A program made the translations under genes and the position numbers. The notes under the pieces were generated by a model, which did no database searches, was not told the DNA's origin, and was given only the letters and a program-made list of their open reading frames with translations. A stretch of DNA of 64,000 bases from Calothrix sp. NIES-2098 (GTDB taxonomy: Bacteria > Cyanobacteriota > Cyanobacteriia > Cyanobacteriales > Nostocaceae), in the NCBI GenBank assembly GCA_002368175.1, contig AP018172.1:5025001-5089000 (forward strand), given 5' to 3'. This document shows, piece after piece, positions 32,652 through 42,890 of the stretch; positions within the stretch are counted from its first letter, which is position 1; each line of letters begins with the position of its first letter.

Positions 32652-34292
32652 TTAAATGCGGACACCAGTCTGAGAAGCATCTGGATAAACTCGCCATTCG
32701 TAAATCTTATCGCCATCAAAACGATAAATATCTACACAAGGAACTTGAACAAATCGTTTGTCCAGTTTATGAATATAATTAGCATCCATTTCTAAAATAA
32801 TGGTGTTGCCAATCTCCCACATTCCTCGTGTGTTGTGAGTTGTGAGTTTGAGAGTTTTATAGATATGAGTTAACAAATCTCCACAGGCTTCTGGCCCAAT
32901 TACAGGGTCGTTCGCACCAATTTTGTAAAGTAAATTCGGAGAAAAGAAGGTTACAAACTCATCCCAATTTTCAGCGTGTAAAGCTTCATACATTTTCTCC
33001 AATTTTTTGGTTAATGAACCGCTAGAGTTAGCAGCTTTAGGCTCGGCTTTATCTTTGTCAAATACGAATACCGGATCGATATTCATATAAATTCGTAATT
33101 CCTGGACTTTATCGCCTTTGAAGGCAATTGTGTCGCAACAAGGAAGTGTAAACACTTTACCGTCGTGGCGAATGTAAGTAACATCCATTTCACAGATAAC
33201 TGTGTCTCCTACTTCCCACATATTCTTAATGTGGTGATAAACTTTGGCAACTGTTGCTAAGAAATCAACAGAAGATTCTCTAATACCTTGCGGGCCATAA
33301 ACAACTGGAAAGTTGCTGAATTGATACAAAGCATCTTCGGTGTAGAACTTGACAAAGTTTTCTACATTCATCGATTCGCCTGCTTGAAACATCTGGCGGA
33401 CAATTTCAGATTTTGTACTCACAGATGTTTGTGGATATGTCAATGTTATTGTATTTCCTTCCCCATTATTTCTGCTTTCAATGATATTTTTTCTGCCCAA
33501 GTAAGCATTAATAGGAGCGCTGGATGTAGAATAAACTCTCTGAGCATTTGATTCTAGTTTTTGGGAATTTAAAAACCAGTAATTTGTCCCATTAGCTTGG
33601 TTATATTCTGCTTCTGCTCTAGTAAAGTTTTCTTTGGCTTTGCGAGTAACTTGATTAAACTCCAGCTGTTCGCCGTTTGGCCCTTTGCAGTACAATAGTG
33701 CCCACCCGTCAAAATCGCCACTAAAATCTGTCTTAGCAAATTTAGGGGCAAGTTTTCTCATTTCTTCTGGCGAATTTGCTCGAATAATGCGGTTAACAAC
33801 TACTTCAGTCAAACCCCGTCTTTGACATTCCTCTTCTAACTTTTTCGCAAAGACATCAATATCTACATCATCTTTCACATAGAAGGAAATGTGCGGTGCA
33901 TTGGTATAACCAACGGAGGAAGGTATTTTTTCAAAAGCATTCGGTGCAGCAGATGTTAATTTAGCATCTCGGAAATGAATAATTTCAACTACTGTGTTAC
34001 CAAAAGAAATGAATCTGACATCTAAAGCCATGTCTGTACCATCTCTGACGTTAGCAACTCCTACAGACTTTGGATCGATTCCTTTTTCAAGAGCCTCCAC
34101 TTCCTCTTTTTGAAAGAGCAAATTATGTAAGGATTCACCATAAAATCCATCTCCACCAATAGCAACTTTACCACCCAATACTTCAAGGTAAAATTCTAGA
34201 GATTTTGGCAGATCGTAAACTGTAAGACCGAAGTGTTGTACGCCTTGGAGGTAATGTCCTAATCCCGATTTACCATTTTGATTGCTGTTCAT
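32652..34292 (-). CDS. fusion of a VOC (glyoxalase-like) domain and two SnoaL/NTF2-like domains
   Basis: A 546-residue protein. Residues ~10-230 form a vicinal-oxygen-chelate fold (GVQHFGLTVYDLPKSLEFYL; APHISFYVKD; GPNGEQLEFNQV), the His and Glu being possible metal ligands. Two similar SnoaL-like domains follow, each with a conserved pattern (YQFSNFPVVYGPQGIRES / YKIGANDPVIGPEACGDL; MWEVGDTVICEMDVTYIRHD / MWEIGNTIILEMDANYIHKL). Such folds occur in polyketide or aromatic metabolism. The gene shares its strand with an acyltransferase upstream. The start is MNSNQNGK; the longer frame translates a hairpin repeat. Function not known. Confidence 0.75.
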   Translation of the reverse strand: MNSNQNGKSGLGHYLQGVQHFGLTVYDLPKSLEFYLEVLGGKVAIGGDGFYGESLHNLLFQKEEVEALEKGIDPKSVGVANVRDGTDMALDVRFISFGNTVVEIIHFRDAKLTSAAPNAFEKIPSSVGYTNAPHISFYVKDDVDIDVFAKKLEEECQRRGLTEVVVNRIIRANSPEEMRKLAPKFAKTDFSGDFDGWALLYCKGPNGEQLEFNQVTRKAKENFTRAEAEYNQANGTNYWFLNSQKLESNAQRVYSTSSAPINAYLGRKNIIESRNNGEGNTITLTYPQTSVSTKSEIVRQMFQAGESMNVENFVKFYTEDALYQFSNFPVVYGPQGIRESSVDFLATVAKVYHHIKNMWEVGDTVICEMDVTYIRHDGKVFTLPCCDTIAFKGDKVQELRIYMNIDPVFVFDKDKAEPKAANSSGSLTKKLEKMYEALHAENWDEFVTFFSPNLLYKIGANDPVIGPEACGDLLTHIYKTLKLTTHNTRGMWEIGNTIILEMDANYIHKLDKRFVQVPCVDIYRFDGDKIYEWRVYPDASQTGVRI

Positions 34293-34320
34293 GAGAGTAA
34301 CTATCCGTAATTTCTTTGTA

Positions 34321-34425
34321 AGTAAGTCTGTGCAAATAATCATTACTGGTTTGTAGTTGCGCTTTAGCGCTGCATCTATAGCGCTAAAGCGCAACTACGA
34401 GCTAAATCCAAAGATTTTACTTTTC
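34321..34425. repeat. MITE-like dispersed repeat, copy 1
   Basis: A ~105-bp unit centred on perfect 19-bp arms GTAGTTGCGCTTTAGCGCT (34353-34371) and its complement at 34380-34398. The flanks (GTGCAAATAATCAT; AAGATTTTACTTTTC-like) are shared with the copy at 51793-51967. No transposase is encoded. Confidence 0.75.
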
Positions 34426-34475
34426 GTCATTTGTTTGAGCCGATATTAAAATGTGCTGAAAAAGACTGCGTTTAA

Positions 34476-35741
34476 TCAATTAATGACAGCAACTCTATAG
34501 CGATTAAGTTGTTGCATTGCTGCTTGCTGAAGTTGCATAGCTTCGGCTGGTGAAGTTTCTGGATCTAAATAGGTACAAGTGAAAAACATTTGGTTTCCTA
34601 CAGTAGCAACTCCGATAAAACGCTCATTTTTGAGGTGTGTCACCACAGCAGGCCCGTAAATTGCTTGGAGTTGGATATTGCCATACTGTTGCGGAATATT
34701 TAAACGCCCAAGATTAGAAACCAAAACTTCATGAGTATAGGCATCATCGAAGGCTTGCTTGACTTGACTAGGACTAGGATTGGTCTGCAAGAAAGCTTGG
34801 CTGGCGATAATTCTTTGAGCAACTCGATCTAGCGTGATTTGCGGATGAAGTTGAGATTTGAGCGATCGCGCAATATCCCACAATGTTAAATCAGGGGTAA
34901 TGTCATGTGTCGTCATTCCCACGGAAGCATAATAACCACAATCTTCGACAATCAAAGGTGCAAGGTGTTGGCGAATATCAATAGGAGATACACACTTGAG
35001 ATTGGACTGTTGACCGCTTTCTTGAGAAACTGCTAACAGAAAAGCCGCACAAATAGCAGCATGAACCGAAGTTTGCTCTTGACGACACTGAGAGATGAGC
35101 AAAGCAGTTTCTTCTGATGACAGTGACCAAGTTAGTAAACGAATAGTTTGATTTTCGGGCAATGTATCTGCTTTTATACTTTGAAAATCGTTAACACGAT
35201 CGCTATTTTCTAAACTTGGCAAAATGGGTATTTTCCCAGCCTTCTCCAGAATTAACTCTTCATAACCAGGACGCACAGGTAAAATTTGCTGTTCGCTATC
35301 GGGTATACCAACAGCTTGCAAAATATCTCTTAGCAGGTAAACCGACGATAAACCATCTCCAATTGAGTGTTGAGTGGTGACAATGATTTCTGAAACCTCA
35401 GGAGAATGGACAAGTACTATCCGCAATAGAGGTGCTTGACTCCAATCAAAAGGTTGAGAAAGTTCTTGTTCAACTTCTCGTTGCCAATCTTGCTCTCCCA
35501 AACGCTGTACAACCCGCACAGGAATTTTAGCTGCATCTTCTTTAAACCAAGGTTGTCCAGATGCATCAGTCACAATACAAACTCGTAATAATGGATGTCG
35601 TTGCTGAAGCTTAATAAGTGCCTTTTCTAATTGACTAACACTAAATTCTCCAGTTATCTGTGCAGTGACTACAAAATGAAAAGGTGCTACCTGGTCATAT
35701 AACCAAAAACTATGTTCTCCTGTACTTAGAGAGCGATGCAT
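34476..35741 (-). CDS. condensation-domain acyltransferase (PapA5/alcohol-acyltransferase type)
   Basis: A 421-residue stand-alone condensation fold. The canonical HHxxxDG motif appears as TQHSIGDGLSSVYLL: the second His, Asp and Gly are kept and the first His is Gln. N-terminal HFVVTAQITGEFSVSQLEKA and LQQRHPLLRV are typical of the superfamily, as is ECSPIDIR-like CVSPIDIRQHLAP. It should transfer an acyl group from a CoA or carrier to an alcohol or amine. It has no carrier or adenylation neighbour; the VOC/SnoaL fusion downstream on the same strand may act in the same unknown pathway. Confidence 0.8.
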   Translation of the reverse strand: MHRSLSTGEHSFWLYDQVAPFHFVVTAQITGEFSVSQLEKALIKLQQRHPLLRVCIVTDASGQPWFKEDAAKIPVRVVQRLGEQDWQREVEQELSQPFDWSQAPLLRIVLVHSPEVSEIIVTTQHSIGDGLSSVYLLRDILQAVGIPDSEQQILPVRPGYEELILEKAGKIPILPSLENSDRVNDFQSIKADTLPENQTIRLLTWSLSSEETALLISQCRQEQTSVHAAICAAFLLAVSQESGQQSNLKCVSPIDIRQHLAPLIVEDCGYYASVGMTTHDITPDLTLWDIARSLKSQLHPQITLDRVAQRIIASQAFLQTNPSPSQVKQAFDDAYTHEVLVSNLGRLNIPQQYGNIQLQAIYGPAVVTHLKNERFIGVATVGNQMFFTCTYLDPETSPAEAMQLQQAAMQQLNRYRVAVIN

Positions 35742-36199
35742 AAGTAAATAAACTCCATATATAAGTTAAGTAATTATTAGGCTTAGTTAAATTTCTCTTG
35801 AAATGTTAATCAAGAAGCCGAGACTCTGTATTCAATAAAAGTATTAATTTAACTAGCCGCCAAGGTTCAATTTCAAAGTAAATAACTCAACTCGATTTCA
35901 TGCATAAATTTTTAATTGGGTTTTAATTAAGCATGAATAATCTTGATATTTATAAATATATTTGGTTTGTATGTGGGTGTCATTACAGTAATTGTCTGGA
36001 ATTTACAAGATGAAAAAGTCAGTCAATGTCGGATATTTCTTTGTGAAATTAGAAAACTTATAAAATAAGGATTAAGCACTAATTTCACATTATTTTTTTA
36101 AATATTTAAATCTACCAGAACAGAATTTATCTCCTCGCAACTTTAAAAGTGTCTGGAAAAGTCAGGTATGATTACCAAGTAGGAGTCAGATGTAAAAAG
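35742..36199. other. AT-rich intergenic region
   Basis: About 460 bp holding the divergent promoters of the acyltransferase and WD40 genes. No RNA or repeat is seen. The reading frame of the WD40 gene is open to 36149 but the extra codons look non-coding. Confidence 0.45.
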
Positions 36200-39100
36200 A
36201 TGAGCCTGGAACTCAAGGTCTCTGTTGTAAATGCTGCGTTATTTGAGCGTTTTGGTAGATATCTAAATGATGTCGAAACGTCAATTATTGTCGGTTCGCT
36301 GCAAAAGCAGACTTATGAAGAGATTGCACAAAGTTCTGGTTATTCTGAAAGTTATGTCAGGCGTGATGTAGGGCCAAAGCTTTGGAAGGTGCTATCAGAA
36401 GCACTGGGGGAAGAAGTCAGCAAAAATAACCTGCAAGCAGCATTAGACCGAAGGTTGCAGTCGCAACAACGCATGGTAAAAAGTTATGATGCCAACTCTG
36501 GGACTGCAAGCTTAGAACAACAAACTCAAGACTTACCTAAATCGCGTCAAGATTGGGGTGAAGCGGTTGATGTTTCATTTTTTTATGGCCGTCAAAGCGA
36601 ACTTGCAACCCTCAAACAGTGGATTGTACAAGACCAATGTCGATTGGTTGCACTTTTAGGTATGGGTGGAATTGGTAAAAGTGCTTGTAGCGTGAAGCTA
36701 GCTCAATCTCTGCAAGTAGATTTCGAGTTGATTATCTGGCGCAGTCTGCGTAACGCACCCCCTTTAGAAACACTGTTAACTGATTTAATAGCGTTTGTAT
36801 CCCACCAACAAGAAACAAAAGCGGATATAGGAATACTAATTCAATACTTGCGTAGTCAGCGTTGTCTGGTGATTTTAGACAATCTGGAAACGATTTTGGA
36901 TGCACAGCAAGCTGGACAGTATCGCCCAGGTTATGAGGGATATAGCGAACTGCTGCGCTTGGTAGGAGAAACTAAACATCAAAGTTGTCTAATATTGACC
37001 AGTCGAGAAAAGCCTAGCGAAATCGCTACTTTAGAAGGGGAAGAACTAGCAGTGCGATCGCTAAAATTGGAAGGTTCGCCGGAAGTAGCACAGTCCTTAT
37101 TACAGGCGAAGAGATTGGTGGGGAATGAAGCACAGAAACAGACATTGTGCGATCGCTACGGTAACAGTCCTCTAGCTATCAAGATAGTTACTACCTCTAT
37201 TCAAGAATTATTTGATGGTGACATCGGTGAATTCCAAAAACAAGACACAATTATTTTTAACGGCATTCGGCGTCTTTTGGATCGGCAGTTTGAGAGGCTA
37301 TCGCCATTAGAGCAAACCATTATGTATTGGTTAGCAATTAATCGCGAGTGGACAACAATCGCTGAATTAGAAGCAGACATTGTTGGGGCGATACCCAAAA
37401 GCAGAATTTTGGAGGGCTTGGAAGCTTTAAATGGGCGATCGCTTTTAGAGAAGAAATCTGGTAGCTACACTCAACAACCTGTGGTCATGGAATACGTCAC
37501 TGACCGATTGATTGAGCAGATTGTTAACGAATTAATTACAAAAAACCTCTCATTATTCCTCAGCCATGCCTTAATTAAGACAACAGTCAAAGATTACGTG
37601 CGTTCAAGTCAAGTTCGGCTGATTTTACAACCCGTTGCTGAACTATTTAGGAGAGTATTTAGCTCAAATTTCATTCTCAAACAACAACTTCAAGCAATTA
37701 CAGAGTTACTGCGACAGCCAGAAAATAGACTATCTGGTTATGGTGGCGGAAATCTGATCAATCTTTGCCGTTATTTGCAAATCGATTTAACAAACTATGA
37801 TTTTTCCGATTTAACAATTTGGCACGCCGATCTGCAAGGAATAGATCTACATCGAGTCAGCTTTGCCCGTTCCGATCTAGCTAAATCTAGTTTTACTCAA
37901 GCCTTTAGCGTTGCTACAACTGTAGCCTTTAGCCCGAATGGAGAAATTTTAGCGATCGGAGATGGTACGGGGAAAATTAATCTCTGGCAAATTCTTGGTA
38001 GCAAGGGACTGACAGCAGAAATAGGTCAACCACTTTTAACTCTCAAAGAACACCAAGCTTGGATTTGGTCAATTAGTTTCAGTCCTGATGGAAAGACAAT
38101 TGCTAGCGCCAGTGAAGACCGCACCATTAGGCTGTGGAATGTAAAAACAGGTGAAAGCTTAAGGATTTTACATGGACATACGGGGATGGTATCGTCAGTT
38201 ACCTTTAGCCCCGATGGTCAGACTCTTGCTAGTGGCAGCGCCGATTTAACCATTAGGTTATGGGATGTCAACACAGGCCAATGTTTGAAAATTCTTTCTG
38301 GACATCACCATCAAGTGCGCACAGTTGCCTTTAGCCCTGATGGTCAAACAATTGCTAGTAGTAGTGACGACCAAACTATTAGGCTTTGGCAAGCCAGTAC
38401 AGGTCAAGTTTTGAGAGTTTTAGAAGGGCACACCAGTCCAGTATGGGCAGTTAGCTTTCACCCTGATGGTAAGACCCTTGCTAGTGGTAGCCACGACCAA
38501 ACTGTTAGGCTTTGGGATACTCACACGGGTAAATGTCTCAAAACTTTACAGGGACACGACAGTATAGTGTGGTCAGTCGCTTTTCACCCCAATGGGCACA
38601 TTCTGGCCAGTGGCAGTGGAGATGCAACTGTCAGACTCTGGGAGACTGACACAGGGCAATGTTTGAAAATTTTGCAGGAACACGACAGCATGGTGTGGTC
38701 AGTTGCCTTTCACCCCAACGGGCAAATCCTAGCGAGTGGTAGCGAAGACCGCACTGTAAAACTGTGGGATTTGCAGAGTAACCAAGCTTTAAGAACATTT
38801 CAAGGCTATGCCAATCAGATTTGGTCAGTTGCCTTTAGTCCTAATGAAAAAATCCTTGCTAGTGGCAGTACTAATTCTTTAAGGCTCTGGGATACTGATA
38901 CAGGTGAATGTTTAAAAATATTACAGGGGCATACGAGTTGGGTGACATCTGTTGCCTTTAGTCTCGATGGAAAAACCCTTGCTAGTAGCAGTTGCGATCG
39001 CACGATTCGCATCTGGGCTTTAGGTACGGGTGAATGTCTAAAAATTTTACAAGGGCATACAAGTTGGGTGTCAGGAGTTGCCTTCAGCCCTGTGGAACCA

Positions 39101-39793
39101 ATTCTTGCCAGTGGTGGTTTCGACACAACTATTAAGATATGGAGTATTGATGATGGTAGATGCATTAATACTTTGCAGGGACATACAAGTTTCGTCTGGT
39201 CAACCGCTTTTAGTCCAGATGGGCAAATTCTTGCTAGTAGTAGCTTTGATAAAACTATCAGGCTGTGGCATATCCACAATGGTAAGTGCCTGAAAGTTTT
39301 GCAAGGACATAATAACTGGGTTTGGTCAGTAGCTTATAGTCCTGATGGTCAAACTTTGGTAAGTAGCAGTGCTGACCACAGCATTAAACTTTGGGATGCT
39401 AACACAGGTGAATGTTTGAAAACTCTACAAGCGCATACCAATCAAGTTTTTCAAGTCAAATTTAGCCCAGACAATCAAACACTTGTTAGTTGCAGTACTG
39501 ACCAAACAATCAAACTCTGGAATGTGAATTCGGGTCAATGCCTTGCCACTTTACAGGGACACACAAATCAGATCCGTTGTGTTGCGTTCAATGGCAATGG
39601 ACAAATCGTTGCTAGTGGTAGCGCTGATGATAGTATCAAAATTTGGGATTGGAAAAAGGGTGAATGTTTGAAAACCCTTAAGGCTGAGTTACCCTATCAA
39701 GATATGAATATTACAAATATTACAGGTTTAACCGAAGCCCAAAAAGCCACTTTGAAAGCTTTAGGAGCGATTGAGCAATGGACTCATCTGTGA
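36200..39793 (+). CDS. NB-ARC ATPase with 14 WD40 repeats (STAND protein)
   Basis: A 1197-residue signalling NTPase. Residues ~1-85 form the helix-turn-helix-like vMAP-type N-terminal domain (YEEIAQSSGYSESYVRRDVG). An NB-ARC module follows with P-loop ALLGMGGIGKSA, RCLVILDNLET as Walker B and SCLILTSREK as sensor. A linker with pentapeptide-like text (LTNYDFSDLTIWHADLQGID) leads to 14 WD40 units of ~42 residues, enough for two seven-bladed propellers. STAND proteins switch on ligand binding; the partner is unknown. Some function in defence or stress signalling. The ATG of MSLELKV is taken as start. Confidence 0.88.
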   Translation: MSLELKVSVVNAALFERFGRYLNDVETSIIVGSLQKQTYEEIAQSSGYSESYVRRDVGPKLWKVLSEALGEEVSKNNLQAALDRRLQSQQRMVKSYDANSGTASLEQQTQDLPKSRQDWGEAVDVSFFYGRQSELATLKQWIVQDQCRLVALLGMGGIGKSACSVKLAQSLQVDFELIIWRSLRNAPPLETLLTDLIAFVSHQQETKADIGILIQYLRSQRCLVILDNLETILDAQQAGQYRPGYEGYSELLRLVGETKHQSCLILTSREKPSEIATLEGEELAVRSLKLEGSPEVAQSLLQAKRLVGNEAQKQTLCDRYGNSPLAIKIVTTSIQELFDGDIGEFQKQDTIIFNGIRRLLDRQFERLSPLEQTIMYWLAINREWTTIAELEADIVGAIPKSRILEGLEALNGRSLLEKKSGSYTQQPVVMEYVTDRLIEQIVNELITKNLSLFLSHALIKTTVKDYVRSSQVRLILQPVAELFRRVFSSNFILKQQLQAITELLRQPENRLSGYGGGNLINLCRYLQIDLTNYDFSDLTIWHADLQGIDLHRVSFARSDLAKSSFTQAFSVATTVAFSPNGEILAIGDGTGKINLWQILGSKGLTAEIGQPLLTLKEHQAWIWSISFSPDGKTIASASEDRTIRLWNVKTGESLRILHGHTGMVSSVTFSPDGQTLASGSADLTIRLWDVNTGQCLKILSGHHHQVRTVAFSPDGQTIASSSDDQTIRLWQASTGQVLRVLEGHTSPVWAVSFHPDGKTLASGSHDQTVRLWDTHTGKCLKTLQGHDSIVWSVAFHPNGHILASGSGDATVRLWETDTGQCLKILQEHDSMVWSVAFHPNGQILASGSEDRTVKLWDLQSNQALRTFQGYANQIWSVAFSPNEKILASGSTNSLRLWDTDTGECLKILQGHTSWVTSVAFSLDGKTLASSSCDRTIRIWALGTGECLKILQGHTSWVSGVAFSPVEPILASGGFDTTIKIWSIDDGRCINTLQGHTSFVWSTAFSPDGQILASSSFDKTIRLWHIHNGKCLKVLQGHNNWVWSVAYSPDGQTLVSSSADHSIKLWDANTGECLKTLQAHTNQVFQVKFSPDNQTLVSCSTDQTIKLWNVNSGQCLATLQGHTNQIRCVAFNGNGQIVASGSADDSIKIWDWKKGECLKTLKAELPYQDMNITNITGLTEAQKATLKALGAIEQWTHL

Positions 39794-39846
39794 ATTCCAA
39801 ATACTTTGCCAATATGAATTTGTATTAGTTTGATAGGCGATCGCAT

Positions 39847-40215
39847 TTATGAATCCTGAATGTCCATTCGTCGGATTAGACCATTATCGATAGTGTAAAT
39901 ATGCTGAACCATTTTATCTATTATTAATTTTCCGTCTAAATCGCGTACAACTTGATGAACATCGACCACGATTTGTCCGCCTCGATCGAGTTGAAATTTC
40001 TGGGGTTCGACATGGGGATCGATCGATTTCCATTGGCGAGTCCAATAATTACGTACTGCTTCACGTCCGCGAACATAACCGCCTTCCATACCATTTGCCC
40101 ATTCCACATCAGAGTGCATCAACGCGAGAACAGAATCAATATCGCGAGCGTTAAATGCAGCATAAGCTTTTGTGAGTAGATCTTGCTGTATTTGCATTAG
40201 GGTTTGCCACTCCAT
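39847..40215 (-). CDS. SnoaL-like (NTF2 fold) protein
   Basis: A 122-residue single-domain protein of the SnoaL/NTF2 superfamily: LTKAYAAFNARDIDSVLALM, HSDVEWANGMEGGYVRGREA, then VRNYWTRQW and QHIYTIDNGLIRRMDI. The fold suits a small-molecule isomerase or a binding protein. Monocistronic and convergent with the WD40 gene. Substrate unknown. Confidence 0.8.
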   Translation of the reverse strand: MEWQTLMQIQQDLLTKAYAAFNARDIDSVLALMHSDVEWANGMEGGYVRGREAVRNYWTRQWKSIDPHVEPQKFQLDRGGQIVVDVHQVVRDLDGKLIIDKMVQHIYTIDNGLIRRMDIQDS

Positions 40216-40227
40216 CACTTTGAACAA

Positions 40228-40667
40228 CTCATCTTTGCAATTGATATAATCCTTTTAACATTTGCAACCCTAACCATGCACAAGGATAACTCGCTTCAGC
40301 AAAACATCGGGCGTTGATTTTGATATCTCTCTAAAAGTAGCGCACTTTTCAAAAATTAAATTCTATTTCTATATTTTTGGCATATTAAATACTGAATATG
40401 CTTTTTTACGCAAATTTTTATTACCGAGAAGTTTGATATCTCAATAAAAAAGTAATTATATCATGATTTTATGCTGATTTTTTTGTCACGAGTATTTATT
40501 TCGCAATTGAGACTTAATATAGATATAAACAACTAACTTAAGATAGAAGCATAAATGCGATCGCTAAATTTATGCTATTGAAGATTTAAATATTTAGCAA
40601 GATTCAGTAGATAGATAAAAATATTCATTTAGTACTGAATTCTACCCTTTAATGTAATTCCTAAACA
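40228..40667. other. AT-rich intergenic region
   Basis: About 440 bp with a HIP1-related CGATCGC but no gene or clear hairpin. It should contain divergent promoters for the SnoaL and antiporter genes. Confidence 0.4.
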
Positions 40668-42746
40668 ATGGCATTAAACTTGGCAGATAGTCCCATCATT
40701 GCATTTACCATTCTCCTAGCAGTAATCTTTACTGTACCCCCTTTATTTGAGCGATTGCGACTACCTGGATTAGTAGGTTTACTCGTAGCAGGCGTAATTT
40801 TAGGGCAAAATGGATTAAAGCTGTTAAATTCTGAATCCGAAACTATCAAATTGCTCTCGGATATTGGCAAGATTTATTTAATGTTCGTGGCAGGGTTAGA
40901 GATTGATTTAGAACAGTTTCGTAAAACAAGAAATCGTTCAATAGGTTTTGGAACTCTGACATTTCTAGTTCCACTAATTGCTGGAATTGTTGCCGGACGT
41001 TTATTTAATTTTAGTTGGAACTCTTCAGTTCTAATTGGTTCTTTGCTTGCCTCTCATACTCTATTAGCTTATCCCATTGTTAGCCGTTTGGGAGTTGTCA
41101 CAAATGAAGCAGTAACAGTTACAATTGGTGCCACCATTTTTACAGACACAGGTGCTTTGCTTGTATTAGCAATTTGTGTAGGCATTCATGGCGGAGATTT
41201 TTCTGCCCTCAGTTTAGTAACTTTGTTGGGTGGATTGGCAATTTATTCTGTTGTAGTTTTATTCGGCTTTGATTGGGCAGGAAAACAGTTCTTTCGCCGT
41301 TCTGGGGATGAACAAAGTAACCAGTTTATCTTTATCCTATTAGCATTATTTTTAGCCTCAGTCGGAGCGCAAGTAATTGGAGTTGAAAAAATTGTTGGAG
41401 CATTTTTAGCAGGTTTAGCCGTCAACGATGTTCTAGGACGCAGCCCAGTTAAAGAAAAAGTAGAATTTATTGGCAGTGCTTTGTTCATCCCTTGTTTCTT
41501 TGTAGACATGGGATTATTAATTAATATTCCGGCATTTCTGAAAACTCTCAGTTCAATTTGGCTGACTGTAGTTATTGTAGTGGCTTTAATTGGCAGTAAA
41601 TTTATAGCGGCATTATTAGCCAAACTGCTTTACCGTTACAACTGGGCAGAAATGTTAACGATGTGGTCATTGTCTTTACCACAGGTAGCAGCGACGTTAG
41701 CAGCAACATTAGTTGCTTATCAAACGGTAAATCCAGCTGGCGAAAGGCTCATCAATGAAGGTGTATTAAACAGTGTGATTGTGCTGATGTTAGTTACGGC
41801 TATTCTCGGCCCGGTAATTACAGCTAGAACTGCTACTTTGTTACAGGTTTCTCAGTCAGATTATGAAACAGATAGGCTAACAACTTGGTGGGAAAATGCG
41901 GAGGAACAAGTAGTAGATGAAAACCATGAGCCATTCACTATTGTAGTACCGATATACAACCCCCAAACCCAACGATATCTAATAGAAATGGCAGCCCTAA
42001 TCGGTCGTCATGAATCTGGAACCATTGTACCCTTAGCTATTACGAAAAGTCATGTTCAAATGGACGATCCCCAATTAGTAATAGCGCTAGAAGAAAGTAG
42101 AAAGCGATTAAATTTAACCAGAGAAATCAGTCAAGAATTTGGTGTAGAAGTATCGCCGACAATTCGGATTGATGACGATCCAGCTTTAGGAATTAGCCGT
42201 GTTAGTCGAGAACAAAACGCTAGTTTAGTGGTGATGGGTTGGTCGCGGACAACAGGTTTGCGTGCCCGTTTATTTGGTAGTGTAATTGATAGCGTGTTTT
42301 GGTCATCTCACTGTCCGGTAGCAGTGACGCGCCTGTTAAGCAGTCCCACGACTATCCAAAGAATTCTTGTCCCGGTTGGAGACTTAACACGGCAAACTAT
42401 AGGTGCTGTCAGGTTTTCACAAATTGTAGCTGATGTCAATCAAGCAGAAGTAGTACTTTTACACGTGAGCGATCGCAAAACACCTCAAAACTTAGTAGAC
42501 AAATTTGCCTTGCAAATGTCTGAAATTGCCGATAAAAGCCAGTTACAGGTGAAGACAAATATTCAAACAATTAGAGGTGATGATATTGCTAGAGTCATCA
42601 TTCAAGAATCTCAGAAATTTGATTTAGCAGTGTTGCGTTCTGTCCGTTATCGCACAGCAGGTGGATTAGCCGTCAGCCATGTAACCACCCAAGTAATTAG
42701 AGAATTAAAATGCTCAATTGTTTTGCTAGGAGAACCTAACTCATGA
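40668..42746 (+). CDS. CPA2-family cation:proton antiporter with C-terminal UspA region
   Basis: A 692-residue protein. Residues ~1-400 form about 12 membrane helices of the Na+/H+ exchanger fold (LRLPGLVGLLVAGVILGQNG; DIGKIYLMFVAGLEID; GAFLAGLAVNDVLG; FIPCFFVDMGLLI). Residues ~430-690 are cytoplasmic and contain two universal-stress-like halves (ASLVVMGWSRTTGLRARLFG, SVIDSVFWSSHCPVAV). It exchanges Na+ or K+ for protons. Located alone, ahead of a Crp-type regulator. Confidence 0.9.
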   Translation: MALNLADSPIIAFTILLAVIFTVPPLFERLRLPGLVGLLVAGVILGQNGLKLLNSESETIKLLSDIGKIYLMFVAGLEIDLEQFRKTRNRSIGFGTLTFLVPLIAGIVAGRLFNFSWNSSVLIGSLLASHTLLAYPIVSRLGVVTNEAVTVTIGATIFTDTGALLVLAICVGIHGGDFSALSLVTLLGGLAIYSVVVLFGFDWAGKQFFRRSGDEQSNQFIFILLALFLASVGAQVIGVEKIVGAFLAGLAVNDVLGRSPVKEKVEFIGSALFIPCFFVDMGLLINIPAFLKTLSSIWLTVVIVVALIGSKFIAALLAKLLYRYNWAEMLTMWSLSLPQVAATLAATLVAYQTVNPAGERLINEGVLNSVIVLMLVTAILGPVITARTATLLQVSQSDYETDRLTTWWENAEEQVVDENHEPFTIVVPIYNPQTQRYLIEMAALIGRHESGTIVPLAITKSHVQMDDPQLVIALEESRKRLNLTREISQEFGVEVSPTIRIDDDPALGISRVSREQNASLVVMGWSRTTGLRARLFGSVIDSVFWSSHCPVAVTRLLSSPTTIQRILVPVGDLTRQTIGAVRFSQIVADVNQAEVVLLHVSDRKTPQNLVDKFALQMSEIADKSQLQVKTNIQTIRGDDIARVIIQESQKFDLAVLRSVRYRTAGGLAVSHVTTQVIRELKCSIVLLGEPNS

Positions 42747-42890
42747 GCAAGAAGTCAACGTCAGTAACTATAATTACTTATAAATGTTACAAAGTAGTTC
42801 TCTAGAGACAGAGAGAAAAAATCTAGATAGCAAGATAATTATTAATCATCTCCTAAGCTAATTTAGGTAGTATCTATCGCTTTTACACCT

